Origin: an uncultured Alphaproteobacteria bacterium
GTDB lineage: Bacteria; Pseudomonadota; Alphaproteobacteria; RUG11792
Assembly: GCA_944390585.1 (NCBI GenBank)
Contig: CALXQI010000015.1
Span: forward strand, 1-64,000
Reading direction: 5' to 3'
DNA length: 64,000 bases
Within the stretch, counting starts at the first letter, position 1, and each line of letters opens with the position of its first letter. The translations under genes were made by a program, and so were the position numbers. A model generated the notes under the pieces. That model had not been told where the DNA came from, searched no databases, and saw only the letters and a program-made list of their open reading frames with translations. Positions 1 through 10,343 of this stretch are shown here, one piece after another.

Positions 1-731
1 AATGTATGTTTTAAATAGTTTATATATTCCAATAAGATTTTTTCTTTATTGTATGCAGAAAAATCTATCTGTGTTGCTTTAATTACACACGCAATATCGT
101 TAATTTTACTTATACAACTTTCTTGCATGTAATTCAGTGCTGAATGCATAAATTGTGGTATTAATGTTTTTAAAAATAATAATAAATCTGATAATTTTAT
201 CATATAATTTAGTTGCATACAATTATTGTAGTATTTTGTAAATAGAGATAATGTTCTTTTAATATCTTTTTTATTTAAATGGCATTCTGTAGTACACAAA
301 TAATTAATGGCAAAGATTGTGTCCTCAAATCTGCTGGTATGCTGCTTTAGCAATGTTTCAAACTCCTGCTTCTGTCTTACAATTTTTCTACCAAAGAAGT
401 TTTCACTGAATACTATCAGTTTTGGTGTTTTTCTGATTATAGCTAGTGTATCAATTTCACGATATACCTTATCCAAGGCGTTTTGAATTTCCACGCTCTG
501 CCAATTGTAATCACCAAGTAATCCTGGCATATATTCCTCGTGCTGCTCAAACAGCAAGTGCTGTACATCAAAGATCGTCTTGATACTCTCATCACTCAGT
601 TTTTTACTACACGGCATTGTTGCAGTTATTACACATAGTGGCGATTTGCCTGATATTGCATCACATATCCTAACTTCATTTGCACAAACATGACATAGTA
701 ACGCACATGCCACAGCTATCAATCGTTTCAT
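1..731 (-). CDS. Secreted protein of unknown family, 3' end outside the window
   Basis: An open frame runs from an ATG at 731 to the left edge with no stop, so only about the first 243 residues are seen. It begins with Lys-Arg and a hydrophobic stretch ending near CHVCANE, a plausible Sec signal peptide, so the protein is probably exported. The mature part has several cysteines. A segment near residue 110 (PKLIVFSENFFG) loosely recalls the strand and glutamate of carbon-nitrogen hydrolases, but that is too weak to assign a function. The start is supported by the 5' module shared with the gene that starts at 3059. Function unknown. Confidence 0.7.
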   Translation of the reverse strand, partial: MKRLIAVACALLCHVCANEVRICDAISGKSPLCVITATMPCSKKLSDESIKTIFDVQHLLFEQHEEYMPGLLGDYNWQSVEIQNALDKVYREIDTLAIIRKTPKLIVFSENFFGRKIVRQKQEFETLLKQHTSRFEDTIFAINYLCTTECHLNKKDIKRTLSLFTKYYNNCMQLNYMIKLSDLLLFLKTLIPQFMHSALNYMQESCISKINDIACVIKATQIDFSAYNKEKILLEYINYLKHT

Positions 732-815
732 GGTTAACCCACACTAAGACCTGCACTTACTTGTTTATCAGCTATCTGCAATCAATTGCAATATGCAAAA
801 AAAATATTTTTTTAT
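732..815 (-). promoter_or_regulatory. Shared 5' module A, copy 1 (promoter and leader)
   Basis: The roughly 80 bp directly upstream of the ATG at 731 is nearly the same as 3060-3137 upstream of the ATG at 3059. Read on the minus strand it offers a TTGCAA box, 16 bases, GATAAA, then about 36 bases to the ATG, ending GGGTTAACC. A T/A tract lies upstream. The promoter boxes are inferred. The rest of the spacer to 1040 holds nothing recognisable. Confidence 0.5.
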
Positions 816-1040
816 CTAAAAATGTAGATTTGTCTCAAATTCGTTGAAAATCAAGGCATTTGAAGAAAAAACCTAATTTTTGCACAAACACAAGGGAAAC
901 AGGCACTTTTATCGCATCATGAGAATTTTGTATATACACTACAACTTTATTGATGTATTAATCTTCATTAGCATGCCAAGAATTGCAACAGCAAGTTATT
1001 ATTCTTACATTTGTTTTATATCTCGTTCTATTATTGTATA

Positions 1041-1822
1041 TTACTTAGTTTTTGGCATACTATTATCGATAACGAATTTAACATTTATTCTTTTTAAATT
1101 ATTATTTTGAATATTTTCAATGATTTTATCAACCTCAGTTATCTTGTCAAGAAATAAAGTATCTAGTACACCAGCCGAAAGATCAACATCTAAATACTGG
1201 TATAAAATCTTAGAAAATTTTAAATACTTAATGTCATTCAGTTGTAGCCCAAACACAAATAAATTAAGAGCGCAATATTCTGACATATCGGACACGCTTT
1301 GCAGATGTAGATCATTGATTTTCAATTCTTTACATGTTTTAATAATGATGTTTATGAGCCCGCTTTGGAAATGGCCAAAGCTGTTTTTACTGTATTTATC
1401 ATCAAGAATTGTACAAGCACATCCTGTGCTATAGAATTCCTCTATATCTTTGTTAATTTACGCTCATCTTCTATACCCAGTTTGTCTATAAATTCCAGAA
1501 TCTTCAAATCAAGCAAGTGTATTTTCTGAACACTATTTTCTTTAAATTGCTTGGGTGAAGTTTTTAAATGGATATAATAGCTTACCTTACGATTGTATAT
1601 ACTGGGTTTTGTGTAAGGTTCATGTTCAACTGGAGAATCGGTTATTGAATCATCATCCTCCTCCTCATCTAATGTACTTTGTATAAGTTGATTCTGTGTA
1701 GTGCCTGACTGATCTTGTGGAATTCTTGCGCAAATATCATTCTTGCGTTGCTCATATTTATATTCACATCCAATAACACAGTATATATTACTTAATAGTA
1801 TTATAAATAATGCCTTATACAT
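1041..1822 (-). pseudogene. Secreted protein, apparently frameshifted
   Basis: The first frame (1822 to 1442) encodes 126 residues that start with a signal-peptide-like MYKALFIILL segment and include an acidic run (EEEDDD). It stops at a TAG at 1442. A second frame is open from just before that stop down to 1041. Its reading through 1442-1325 has no ATG, but joins smoothly as a continuation of about 130 residues. A one-base loss near 1442-1455 would explain the break, giving an original protein of about 255 residues, the size of other secreted proteins here. The second half has a leucine-rich look but no family is recognised. Two separate genes with a TTG start at 1325 is the alternative. Confidence 0.45.
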
Positions 1823-1846
1823 ACTAGATAAAAAACAACTTAACTA

Positions 1847-3059
1847 CTATTTCAGTCTAGCATAAAAATTATCACTATCAAGATTTAAATTACCATACAG
1901 TGTTTTTATATGATTTAAAAACCATTTTGATAATTTTTCGTTGAATACGCGGTTGTGTGATACCCTAATTTGTCTTCCTTTATCTAATCTATATGCATTT
2001 TCATTTAATTTTAAATATGCAATAGTATTTGTATTTTCTAAAAATAATATACCAGTTATTGTATATACTTCTTCTGCTTGATGAGGAGATTTTCTACAAA
2101 ATTTGTTTAGAAATTTATGATATTTGTAATACGCATGCGGCATTGGAAATTTATAAATGCCATTGTTATTTTTAGTGCATGATGTATTTGACAAAAACAC
2201 TACATGTAAATAATGAACTAATTCGTGGTACAGTGCTTCATCTATTGAAACATTTAAATTTTTAATTTCTTGATTATTATTTTTTGTGATATCACATAAT
2301 GCTGGATACGTGATATTGTTATTATCTGATATATAAATAATGTTATCTGTGTTGTATCTATTATTTCCAGCTGCAAAGCTTATTTTATATTTATTTAAAT
2401 TTTGTTCGTTTATATTAAGTAGATTTTTGATCAAAATTTTAAGTGTATGTGTTTCTTGTTGTAGCCATGGTATTTTATCCATTTTTATGTGTTCATCATG
2501 TACATTTTTATTAAATACTATTGGATTTTTTAAAAGATTTTTAAAATCTTTTCCTGTTATTACAATGTTGTTTATAGATATTTGCTGATCTTTATTTAAA
2601 AAATTTTCTTTTATACATTTTATTATGTATTTAGTATTACATTTACTGTAAAGACGGTTATCAAATTTAGCTAAAATGGCTACGGTAAGCCTTGCCATTT
2701 TTTTGAAAATTATTTTCTCGCTCTGCAGATTTAATTAAATCGTATTGCTCCTCTAGTGAACTAATAGAATATTCCATGCTAGTCATTTTTGCTGTTAATG
2801 TTAGTAAAAGTTCACGTCCAGCGTCGTATTTTACAATTTCAAAAAAATTTTCACAAATATAAGATGACATATCATCAAAATTTTTTACAACTTTATTTTT
2901 AAATGTATTGATTAATTTTGTATCGTTGTATGTAGTATATTTATTATATAATTCTTCCTCTACGCAATTATGTTGGATATAATCAACATTGTATACAGCA
3001 TTGTCACTTGCATGTACTTGCAAAAGCAGTACGCATGTTGTTGTTATCAATTGTTTCAT
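1847..3059 (-). pseudogene. Secreted M91-type zinc metallopeptidase, split by frameshift at an A7 run
   Basis: Two overlapping frames make one protein of about 400 residues. Frame one (3059-2667) has a signal peptide ending near QVHASD. Frame two (2698-1847) carries HELVH (zinc HExxH, residues 158-162 of that frame), then AEEVYTITG and NENAYR...GRQIR. That order matches the M91 effectors NleD/HopH1, which cleave host MAP kinases. The frames meet at seven A on the coding strand (2698-2704); loss of one A fuses them exactly. It could be a pseudogene, a phase-variable gene, or be rescued by transcriptional slippage. The 5' module is shared with the gene at 731. M91 assignment is from motifs only. 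Confidence 0.65.
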
Positions 3060-3137
3060 GGTTAACCCACACTAAGACCTGCACTTATTGGTTTATCAGC
3101 TATCTGCGATCAATTGCAATATGTAAAAAAATATTTT
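3060..3137 (-). promoter_or_regulatory. Shared 5' module A, copy 2
   Basis: Nearly the same sequence as 732-815, starting at the base before the ATG at 3059 and including the same GGGTTAACC and TTGCAATTGATC segments. Identity drops past the T/A tract. Two different secreted-protein genes therefore share promoter and leader. From 3138 to 3322 nothing else is recognised. Confidence 0.5.
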
Positions 3138-3322
3138 TTTGACAAAATTTACAAAAATGCTTCAAAACCGTTGTCAGGCCTTGCGTTTAATCAAATATAT
3201 GTAGTTTTGAAGCTATGTGTAGGATTACAGGCGTTTTTCTACTTATGGTTGAAGAAAAAATATAATTCAACTTGAATGATAGTAATGCTTGGCACAAAAT
3301 GCAGACTCGCTACTAGTTTTGA

Positions 3323-3351
3323 TTGACCATGAACTAACTATGTGCGACAAT
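3323..3351 (+). promoter_or_regulatory. Probable promoter of tRNA-His/tRNA-Thr/gyrA
   Basis: TTGACC (3323-3328), 17 bases, GACAAT (3346-3351). The predicted start lies just before the tRNA-His 5' end at 3361. Two tRNAs and gyrA follow on the same strand. Confidence 0.45.
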
Positions 3352-3360
3352 TAACTGGGT

Positions 3361-3438
3361 GGCGTGCGTAGCTCAGTTGGTTAGAGCGCCAGATTGTGGC
3401 TCTGGAGGTCGTCAGTTCGACTCTGATCGCTCGCCCCA
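3361..3438 (+). tRNA. tRNA-His (GTG)
   Basis: Cloverleaf with anticodon loop TTGTGGC (anticodon GTG). It has the extra G at position -1 (3361) facing discriminator C, as expected of tRNA-His, and an encoded CCA. The acceptor stem GCGTGCG/CGCTCGC contains a T-T mismatch at pair 4-69. Confidence 0.95.
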
Positions 3439-3439
3439 C

Positions 3440-3515
3440 GCCGATTTAGCTCAATTGGTAGAGCAACTGATTTGTAATCAGTAGGTTGGGGGTTCAAGTC
3501 CCTCAATCGGCACCA
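3440..3515 (+). tRNA. tRNA-Thr (TGT)
   Basis: Cloverleaf with perfect acceptor stem GCCGATT/AATCGGC, anticodon loop TTTGTAA (TGT) and encoded CCA. It starts one base after tRNA-His, so the two are surely cotranscribed. Confidence 0.96.
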
Positions 3516-3596
3516 CGTGTGTTGTTTTTCATACATTCTTGCGCTTGGCAAATCCTAGACGTTATAATATCAGAGGTAATAGTTTTTACAGAATCA

Positions 3597-6260
3597 ATGA
3601 GTGATGAAAGAAAAAATGGTATAGTGCCTGTGCCGCTTGAAGACGAAATGAGGCGGTCATACTTAGATTATGCGATGAGTGTAATTGTGGCTAGGGCGCT
3701 GCCAGATGTTCGCGATGGGATGAAACCTGTGCAGAGGAGAATCATATACTCCATGAATGAAAACGGCAATCACGCTGATAAGCCGCATAGAAAATCTGCC
3801 CGCATAACAGGTGATGTAACAGGTAAGTACCATCCGCACGGTAGAGATGCTGTGTATGATACTATGGTAAGAATGGCGCAGGATTTTAGTTTACGTGTGC
3901 CTTTGATAGATGGACAAGGGAATTTTGGATCAATGGATGGAGATTCTGCTGCTGCTGATAGGTATACAGAGGCGCGGATGAGCGTTGCTGCGCACGAGAT
4001 GGTGGCTGATATAGATTGTGATACTGTAGAGTGGGTGCCAAACTATGATGGACAGTTGACAGAACCAGCTGTGTTGCCTGCACGTTTCCCAAACCTTTTG
4101 GTTAACGGTGCGAGTGGAATAGCTGTTGGATTAGCAACAAATATTCCAACGCACAATTTGTGTGAAACAGTTGATGCTTGTATTGCTTTATTGGATAATC
4201 CAACAATTAGTGTAGAAGAATTAATGAAAATTTTGCCTGGACCTGATTTTCCAACCGGTGGAATCATTATGGGTAATGCTGGAATTAGATCTGCATACGT
4301 AACTGGTAGAGGATCTGTAGTGATACGTTCTAAGACAGAAATTGTAAAAAGTGGTCATGATAGAGAATCTATAATTGTCAGTGAAATTCCGTATCAGGTA
4401 AATAAAGCGAGAATGGTTGAAAGAATTGCTGAGCTTGTTAAAAATAAAACTGTAGAAGGAATATCAGATATCAGAGATGAGTCAAATAAAGATGGAGTAC
4501 GAGTTGTTATAGATATTAAGCGTGAAGGTGTTGCAGAAGTAATTTTAAATCAATTGTTCAAATATACTCCGCTACAATCTTCATTTGGATACAATATATT
4601 AGCGATTGTTAATGGACATCCAAGACAGCTAGGAATTCGCGATCTTCTTATACACTTTATTGAGTTTAGAAAGAATGTTGTTATTAGAAGGACGCGTTTT
4701 TTACTACGGAAGGCTAAAGACAAAACACATATTTTACTTGGTTTTACTATTGCTGTTGGAAATATTGATCTGATTATAGAGATGATAAAAAGTTCTAAGG
4801 ATAGGGCTGAGGCAAAAAATAAGCTTATGACTGCTAGTTTTAATATTGAAGATGTTATAGATATTTTAAGAATAGTTGATGGAAATGTACCTAATACAGA
4901 ACAGTACAGACTGACGGAAATACAAGCAGATGCAATTTTAGATTTGCGATTACATAAATTAACAGGTCTTGAATGTGACAAGATTTCTGATGACTTAAAT
5001 GAGTTGGTTGCAAAGATTAATGAATATATGGCAATTTTAAGATCAAAAGATCGTGTAGTACAAATTGTAAAAGATGAATTACAAGAAGTAAGAAATAAAT
5101 TCCCAAGCAAGCGTTTAACAGTTATAGAGCAAAGTTTTGAATCAGTTGATACAGAGGATTTGATTCAAAAAGAAGATATGGTAATCACAACAACTGTAGA
5201 AGGGTATATAAAACGTGTTCCTTTGGCTACATATAGGACGCAAAAACGTGGCGGCAAGGGCAGAAATGGGATGGAGACAAAGGATACTGATATTGTCAGT
5301 AACGTTATAGTTGCAAATACTCATGATGATATTTTGTTTTTCTCATCTATTGGCAAAGTGTACAAAATGCGTGTGTATAAATTGCCACTTGCTGGACCAG
5401 CTGCAAAGGGGCGTGCTGTTGTTAATCTTTTACCTGTTAGCGATGGTGAGAAGATTTCTACTATTCTTGTTGTTAAGGATGATGATAAACGCCAGAATAA
5501 AACTTTTGTTTTTGCTACATCGTTTGGTAATGTAAGACGTAATAAATTTGAAGACTTTGCTAATATTCAAGCAAATGGCAAAAAAGCAATACAACTTGAT
5601 GATGGTGAACAACTTGTTAGTGTTGCATTATGTTCTGACGATGATGATATTTTCTTGGCCACAGAAAGTGGTATATGCAACAGATTTAATGTTACTGATG
5701 TTAGGGTATTTTCTGGCAGGGATTCTAACGGTGTACGTGGTATTAGATTAAATGATGATGACAGAGTTGTTTCTATGAATATATTGTCTAAATGGCAACT
5801 GGACGGAATTGAAGAGCGTGAGGAGTATTTAAAAAATGCAGAACAATTAAGAAAAACTGCTAAAAGAGGATTAACAGGCCCAACATTAATAGAAGATAAA
5901 ATGACAAAACTAGCTTTTGAGGAAGAATTAATTTTGACTATTACTGAAAATGGATTTGGTAAGGTTTCTTCTTGCTACGAATATAGACCAACAAGTAGAG
6001 GTACAAAAGGGTTTACAAATATTGCAATTACGGAGAAGAACGGAAATGTTGTTGCATCTTTCCCAGTAAAATATGATGATAATATTATGCTGATAACAAC
6101 AAACGGACGTATCATGCGTTGTTCTGTAGAAGATATTAGAATTACCAGACGTTCTTCGCAAGGAGTGATCATATTACGGATGGATGAAGGAGAAATTATC
6201 AGCTCTGTTTCCCTTGTTGATGAGACACAGGAGGCAGATGATATGGAGGATGGCGTATGA
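3597..6260 (+). CDS. gyrA: DNA gyrase subunit A
   Basis: GyrA of 887 residues, the breakage-reunion and DNA-wrapping subunit that with GyrB introduces negative supercoils. The start MSDERKN at 3597 is chosen because the upstream open frame lies inside tRNA-Thr. The catalytic Arg-Tyr is at residues 122-123 (DRYTEAR), and the GyrA box QKRGGKG is present in the C-terminal domain. The quinolone loop reads HGRDAVYD (residues 81-88): the position of E. coli Asp82 is Arg and that of Ser83 is Asp, while Asp87 is kept. The stop overlaps the accA start by 4 bases (ATGA), so the two are translationally coupled. Confidence 0.97.
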   Translation: MSDERKNGIVPVPLEDEMRRSYLDYAMSVIVARALPDVRDGMKPVQRRIIYSMNENGNHADKPHRKSARITGDVTGKYHPHGRDAVYDTMVRMAQDFSLRVPLIDGQGNFGSMDGDSAAADRYTEARMSVAAHEMVADIDCDTVEWVPNYDGQLTEPAVLPARFPNLLVNGASGIAVGLATNIPTHNLCETVDACIALLDNPTISVEELMKILPGPDFPTGGIIMGNAGIRSAYVTGRGSVVIRSKTEIVKSGHDRESIIVSEIPYQVNKARMVERIAELVKNKTVEGISDIRDESNKDGVRVVIDIKREGVAEVILNQLFKYTPLQSSFGYNILAIVNGHPRQLGIRDLLIHFIEFRKNVVIRRTRFLLRKAKDKTHILLGFTIAVGNIDLIIEMIKSSKDRAEAKNKLMTASFNIEDVIDILRIVDGNVPNTEQYRLTEIQADAILDLRLHKLTGLECDKISDDLNELVAKINEYMAILRSKDRVVQIVKDELQEVRNKFPSKRLTVIEQSFESVDTEDLIQKEDMVITTTVEGYIKRVPLATYRTQKRGGKGRNGMETKDTDIVSNVIVANTHDDILFFSSIGKVYKMRVYKLPLAGPAAKGRAVVNLLPVSDGEKISTILVVKDDDKRQNKTFVFATSFGNVRRNKFEDFANIQANGKKAIQLDDGEQLVSVALCSDDDDIFLATESGICNRFNVTDVRVFSGRDSNGVRGIRLNDDDRVVSMNILSKWQLDGIEEREEYLKNAEQLRKTAKRGLTGPTLIEDKMTKLAFEEELILTITENGFGKVSSCYEYRPTSRGTKGFTNIAITEKNGNVVASFPVKYDDNIMLITTNGRIMRCSVEDIRITRRSSQGVIILRMDEGEIISSVSLVDETQEADDMEDGV

Positions 6261-7189
6261 AGGGACTAGAGTTTGAATCGTCTGTATGTGAGTTAGAGCA
6301 AAAAATTGCAGAGCTAAATGCACTTACAAGTGAGTTGGATGTTTCTGCAGAAATAAAGAGAATGCAAAATAAAGTTGACAAGATGTTAACGCAAATTTAT
6401 GCAAAATTGACACCATGGCAAACTGTTGCAGTTGCTAGACACCCAGATCGTCCAAAGTTTAATGACTATTTGACTACATTGTTTACAGATTTTGTAGAAT
6501 TAAGGGGGGATAGGTGTTTTGCTGATGATTCTGCAATTATAGGTGGTTTAGCTTCTTTTAGAGAGCGCTCTTGTATCGTTATCGGGCAAGAAAAGGGGCA
6601 TGACACAGAGTCGCGTATTAAGCACAATTTTGGTATGCCAAAACCAGAAGGGTACAGAAAGGTTTATCGTTTGTTTGATTTAGCTGATAGATTTAATCTT
6701 CCAGTTATTACATTTATTGACACATCTGGTGCGTATCCATGTGCAGAGTCAGAGGAAAGAGGCCAGGCAGAAGCAATTGCAAAATGCTTGGAAAAAAGTT
6801 TTCAAATTCATGTGCCTTTTGTTGCTGTTGTTATAGGAGAGGGTGGTTCTGGTGGTGCAATAGCTATTGGATGCGCTGATGTTGTGTTGATGCTTGAGCA
6901 TTCAATCTATTCCGTGATTTCACCAGAAGGGTGTGCATCTATTTTATGGAAAGATGATAGTAAAGCAGAAATTGCTGCCAGTGCACAGCGCTTAACAGCA
7001 AAAGATTTATTAGAGATGAATGTTATTGACAAAATAATAAAAGAGCCAATAGGTGGTGCACATAGAAATAAAACACAAACAATTGATAATGTTGGTGCAG
7101 CTATTGAGGATGCGTTGTCATTAGACATTGATCCAGCAAAGCGCATGACCCGTTTTTCGCAAATCGGCAGCGAATATGTGATTAAATAA
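6257..7189 (+). CDS. accA: Acetyl-CoA carboxylase carboxyltransferase subunit alpha
   Basis: AccA of 310 residues, close to the usual size. With AccD it moves the carboxyl group from carboxybiotin to acetyl-CoA, giving malonyl-CoA for fatty acid synthesis. Seen: N-terminal helical LEQKIAEL region, the crotonase-type core with [15 protein letters not shown] and the oxyanion segment [12 protein letters not shown]. It overlaps gyrA by 4 bases, an unusual pairing that implies a shared transcript. A tandem-repeat spacer follows the stop. Confidence 0.96.
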   Translation: MKGLEFESSVCELEQKIAELNALTSELDVSAEIKRMQNKVDKMLTQIYAKLTPWQTVAVARHPDRPKFNDYLTTLFTDFVELRGDRCFADDSAIIGGLASFRERSCIVIGQEKGHDTESRIKHNFGMPKPEGYRKVYRLFDLADRFNLPVITFIDTSGAYPCAESEERGQAEAIAKCLEKSFQIHVPFVAVVIGEGGSGGAIAIGCADVVLMLEHSIYSVISPEGCASILWKDDSKAEIAASAQRLTAKDLLEMNVIDKIIKEPIGGAHRNKTQTIDNVGAAIEDALSLDIDPAKRMTRFSQIGSEYVIK

Positions 7190-7294
7190 TTTTCAGTTTG
7201 TGATACATTTGTATATATTAAAATTGTACTTATGGAATAGCGTATTTTACTATGTTTATGTATTTTTAATGTATGTTAAAAGCATATTCATACA

Positions 7295-7720
7295 ATTATT
7301 AGTAGTAAAATGTGTATAGTGAGTATAACTATTGCAATATGTATTGTATAAGTTAGAGCATCACAAAAATGTACCATGACATACTATCGTACAAATAAAT
7401 TAAGATTGCACAGGTTGATATTAATAATAAAATATGTATAGTGAATATAATTTTGCAATATATCTTGTATAAGTTAGAGAATCACATACTATCATATAAA
7501 TACACCATGACTGCACAAACTGATATTAGTAATAAAATGTGTATAGTGAGCATAACTATTGCAATATACCTTGTGTAAGTTAGAGAATTATATACTACCA
7601 TACAAATACACTATGATTGCACAGGTTGATATTAGTAATAAATATGTGTAGTAAATATAACTTTGCAATATATTTTGTATATGTAATCGCATACTATCAT
7701 ATAAATACATCATGACTGTA
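7295..7720. repeat. Tandem repeat, about 104-124 bp unit, four copies
   Basis: Four diverged copies of a unit with TGTGTATAGTGA, TTGCAATATA and AAGTTAGAGAATC recur at about 7311, 7435, 7538 and 7644. It fills the spacer between convergent accA and the minus-strand gene ending at 7789. No gene is seen in 7190-7788. Confidence 0.8.
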
Positions 7721-7788
7721 CAGAATGACTAATACTAAAAATATATCTTATAAAAGCGCATATAATACGCCGTTTTTAAAAAAAAGTT

Positions 7789-8562
7789 TTACGATTTTTC
7801 CAATGGTTTGTAGTCAAATTTATCCCATGCAAAACGATGATTTCGTATTTCTATCGCAGCCTCTGTATCAACCATTGTATGTAAAACGACTATGCTATTC
7901 CAAAAATCCTCTTCTGACAATCTATCATACATGCGCCTTTTATCACCATTTAAGAATTCGTTTGTGTATTTTCCGTATAGTAACAATTTTCTATCGTCAT
8001 TATTACATGCAACAATATAACAGATATACTCAGCTTTTTTCTTCAAGTTATCGCAAATATCTGTATTATTTATATTGTTATCAAATAATGTTTTTACACG
8101 ATCTAGTAACTTTTCTGCAATAAACATACGATACTGTGCGATAACTTCATTATTACAATTACTTAATTCCTCTGGTACATTGCTTATACTTGCTATAGAT
8201 CTTCCAAAATTTAACATGCTATCGTGATTACTTTGTAAAAAAATATCGTCGTTATCGAGTGTGATTTGATCAACTAATTTTTTTATATGATTTATTGATT
8301 TATTGTTTGGATTCATTTTTATTTTACTTGCAATATCAGCAAAATTCTGTTTTATAATTTCATTATTAATTAAAATTTCCTCTCTTGTTTCGCGCAGACC
8401 ATTCATAATACTTTCTTTAAGTTGTTCCATTTTTTCTGCAAATGCGTGAAAGCTTGCAACAACGTTGTTTGGCTTTGCATCAACACTCTTATCCTGCATA
8501 ATCATACAACTAACTGGCTGAAGCATAAGACTAATCGCAATGATTGTTAAAGTTTTTTGCAT
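7789..8562 (-). CDS. Secreted protein, paralogue of 10336-11067
   Basis: 257 residues beginning MQKTLTIIAISLMLQP, a signal peptide whose likely end is near SCMIMQ. The mature protein is helical, with charged segments. From about residue 130 it aligns with the product of 10336-11067: NVPEEL/NVPDEL, IAQYRMFIAEKLL/IAEYRINITEKIL, YICYIV/YICYTI, FWNSI/FWRDI and a TEAAIEI/KSALDI segment near the end. Both also share C-M-I-x-Q after the signal. It is the last gene of a cassette with the metallo-beta-lactamase protein (47 bp gap). No family recognised; a carrier, inhibitor or structural partner of that enzyme is only a guess. Confidence 0.8.
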   Translation of the reverse strand: MQKTLTIIAISLMLQPVSCMIMQDKSVDAKPNNVVASFHAFAEKMEQLKESIMNGLRETREEILINNEIIKQNFADIASKIKMNPNNKSINHIKKLVDQITLDNDDIFLQSNHDSMLNFGRSIASISNVPEELSNCNNEVIAQYRMFIAEKLLDRVKTLFDNNINNTDICDNLKKKAEYICYIVACNNDDRKLLLYGKYTNEFLNGDKRRMYDRLSEEDFWNSIVVLHTMVDTEAAIEIRNHRFAWDKFDYKPLEKS

Positions 8563-8609
8563 ATCAATACAAAGTAAAAAGAACCTCTATATATAGTATA
8601 ACACAATGA

Positions 8610-10343
8610 TTACTGAAAACACTGCCACAAACAATTATTATTCTTCATAGTATTTAATATATGAACTGAGCCACTCAAAGATCCAGTAAATTTTACAGCA
8701 ATAACACCACCAGGAGCTGCACCAGTTAGGAAAATAGGCTTCTTTGTCATAACAAATTGTGCTTTACCCCTAGAGTTTGTATAATCCCTGCAGTATAAAA
8801 ACGGATGTGCAAACATTTCTGGGGCAGACGGTGCCATTTCAAATGTACTCGCTTTTGGTAGTTGATCCTTGCCAAACGGTGATGAACTAACGATAAATAA
8901 GTGTTTTTTATTTAATCCAGCAAACAAACCAAGAAAATTTTGAGAACAATTTGTATTACTTCCATGATGTGGTAAGTATATGACGTCAGATGCCTTAAAT
9001 ATTTTTCTGATAGCAAGTATGTGCACTAAACTAGCAACTATATCTTTGGCATTGTATGTAAAATGTGATAAAAACTTATCTTTTAAAGATGCCAAGAATC
9101 TATTATCATTCCGAGTTTGTTCTTTAATTTCGTCAATAAATGTCCCCAAAAAAGCTTTGCAAAAATCCTCACCATTTTCTGCATCATTACGTAATAAAGT
9201 ATGTAAATCATTAATATCTTTAATATTACATGATTCAAGACGAGATATAACACCACTATAATAATTACTATGTTCTTGTAGTAAATAAGCAATAAAATCT
9301 ATAACATCATCAATGAAATTTATCATTGCTTCATGTGAAGATTGTGCTACATCAATAAACTGTCCTAAGAACAAATTTTTTAATGTATCATTAGTATCGT
9401 ATTCATTTAACGCATATGCATGGCTTATATCTAAGATAGATTTTCCAAAGATTTTATTGATGTCTTGATATAATTTACAGTAAGACTCTGCAAACCGTAA
9501 AAATGCATTATCAAATACTACGGATCCACAGAAATTGTTAGTAATATATGTTGTAATATAAGAATTTAGTTTATTTGTTAATGAATCGATTTGTGCTTTA
9601 CATTCACCATCAAAGAAACAAGAAAATTGCCCTATGTTATACGATCTTAAAAATAGACGACTTATAGAATCACCTTCTGCGTCTCCTAAGAATAGTGCTT
9701 TTTTTGTGCCATAAGTTACCTGAGTTAACAAACTTAGTTTATTACAATTACGCTTTCCATGTGCAAATTGTGCAATAGCAAAAGTATGAAAAGTTACACC
9801 ATCAAGCCACTCACGTACAAATCCATCATTGTTTACAAAAAATACATGCTTACATTGTACAGACCACTCACCATGATTAAAACAAGAAGAGTCATTCCAA
9901 TCTTCCTGTGTTCCGCCAAGGCAAAAAGTTGTTTCACCAAGATCGAGTGTTTTTTGTAAACTGTTGTCCCCCATATCCAAAAGATACAAGTAATGGTCCA
10001 GATGTGGGTGTGTAATGTATATAGCAACAATACTACTATCTTCTTTAAATACAGTTTTATATACATCATTTGGTATTAAGTACTCTTTATTTTGACTACC
10101 GCAATCCATTAATACGATCTTATTTGCTTTTTTTAGTGCGATAAAATTTGCTTGCCCAACATCGAATGCATATATCATCAAGTCATTATTACTGGACGGT
10201 ATCAATCCTTGAGTGAAATTATTGGAAACATGCTCATGTATAACATCATGTATACCACTATTAACAACAATACTACCGTGATCACTAGCAAATATATTGA
10301 TAATCGTTGCAAAGTGTATGAATACTACAAAAATTTTATACAC
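8610..10343 (-). CDS. Secreted ComEC-like metallo-beta-lactamase-fold protein
   Basis: 577 residues with a signal peptide (end near residue 20). The hydrolase core matches the ComEC/Rec2 type: FDVGQAN (60-66), MDCGS (79-83), THPHLDHY (111-118, the HxHxDH metal site), LFLGDAEGD (217-225) and LPHHGSN (457-463). Between the last two lies a helical insertion of about 230 residues (226-455), absent from ordinary ComEC domains. There are no membrane helices of a DNA channel, so it is an exported hydrolase, not ComEC itself. The start is GTG at 10343, overlapping the preceding gene by 8 bases. Substrate unknown; nuclease-like or phosphodiesterase activity is plausible. Confidence 0.85.
   Translation of the reverse strand: MYKIFVVFIHFATIINIFASDHGSIVVNSGIHDVIHEHVSNNFTQGLIPSSNNDLMIYAFDVGQANFIALKKANKIVLMDCGSQNKEYLIPNDVYKTVFKEDSSIVAIYITHPHLDHYLYLLDMGDNSLQKTLDLGETTFCLGGTQEDWNDSSCFNHGEWSVQCKHVFFVNNDGFVREWLDGVTFHTFAIAQFAHGKRNCNKLSLLTQVTYGTKKALFLGDAEGDSISRLFLRSYNIGQFSCFFDGECKAQIDSLTNKLNSYITTYITNNFCGSVVFDNAFLRFAESYCKLYQDINKIFGKSILDISHAYALNEYDTNDTLKNLFLGQFIDVAQSSHEAMINFIDDVIDFIAYLLQEHSNYYSGVISRLESCNIKDINDLHTLLRNDAENGEDFCKAFLGTFIDEIKEQTRNDNRFLASLKDKFLSHFTYNAKDIVASLVHILAIRKIFKASDVIYLPHHGSNTNCSQNFLGLFAGLNKKHLFIVSSSPFGKDQLPKASTFEMAPSAPEMFAHPFLYCRDYTNSRGKAQFVMTKKPIFLTGAAPGGVIAVKFTGSLSGSVHILNTMKNNNCLWQCFQ

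Noticed and set aside
880-1434. Plus-strand frames of 76 and 104 codons
   Set aside because: They are antisense to a better minus-strand frame or lie in AT-rich spacer, with no signal or family features.
3486-3596. N-terminal extension of gyrA
   Set aside because: It lies partly inside tRNA-Thr and has no family match; MSDERKN at 3597 fits.
7190-7788. CRISPR array
   Set aside because: Units are about 110 bp and diverge along their whole length; there is no short conserved repeat with unique spacers and no cas gene.
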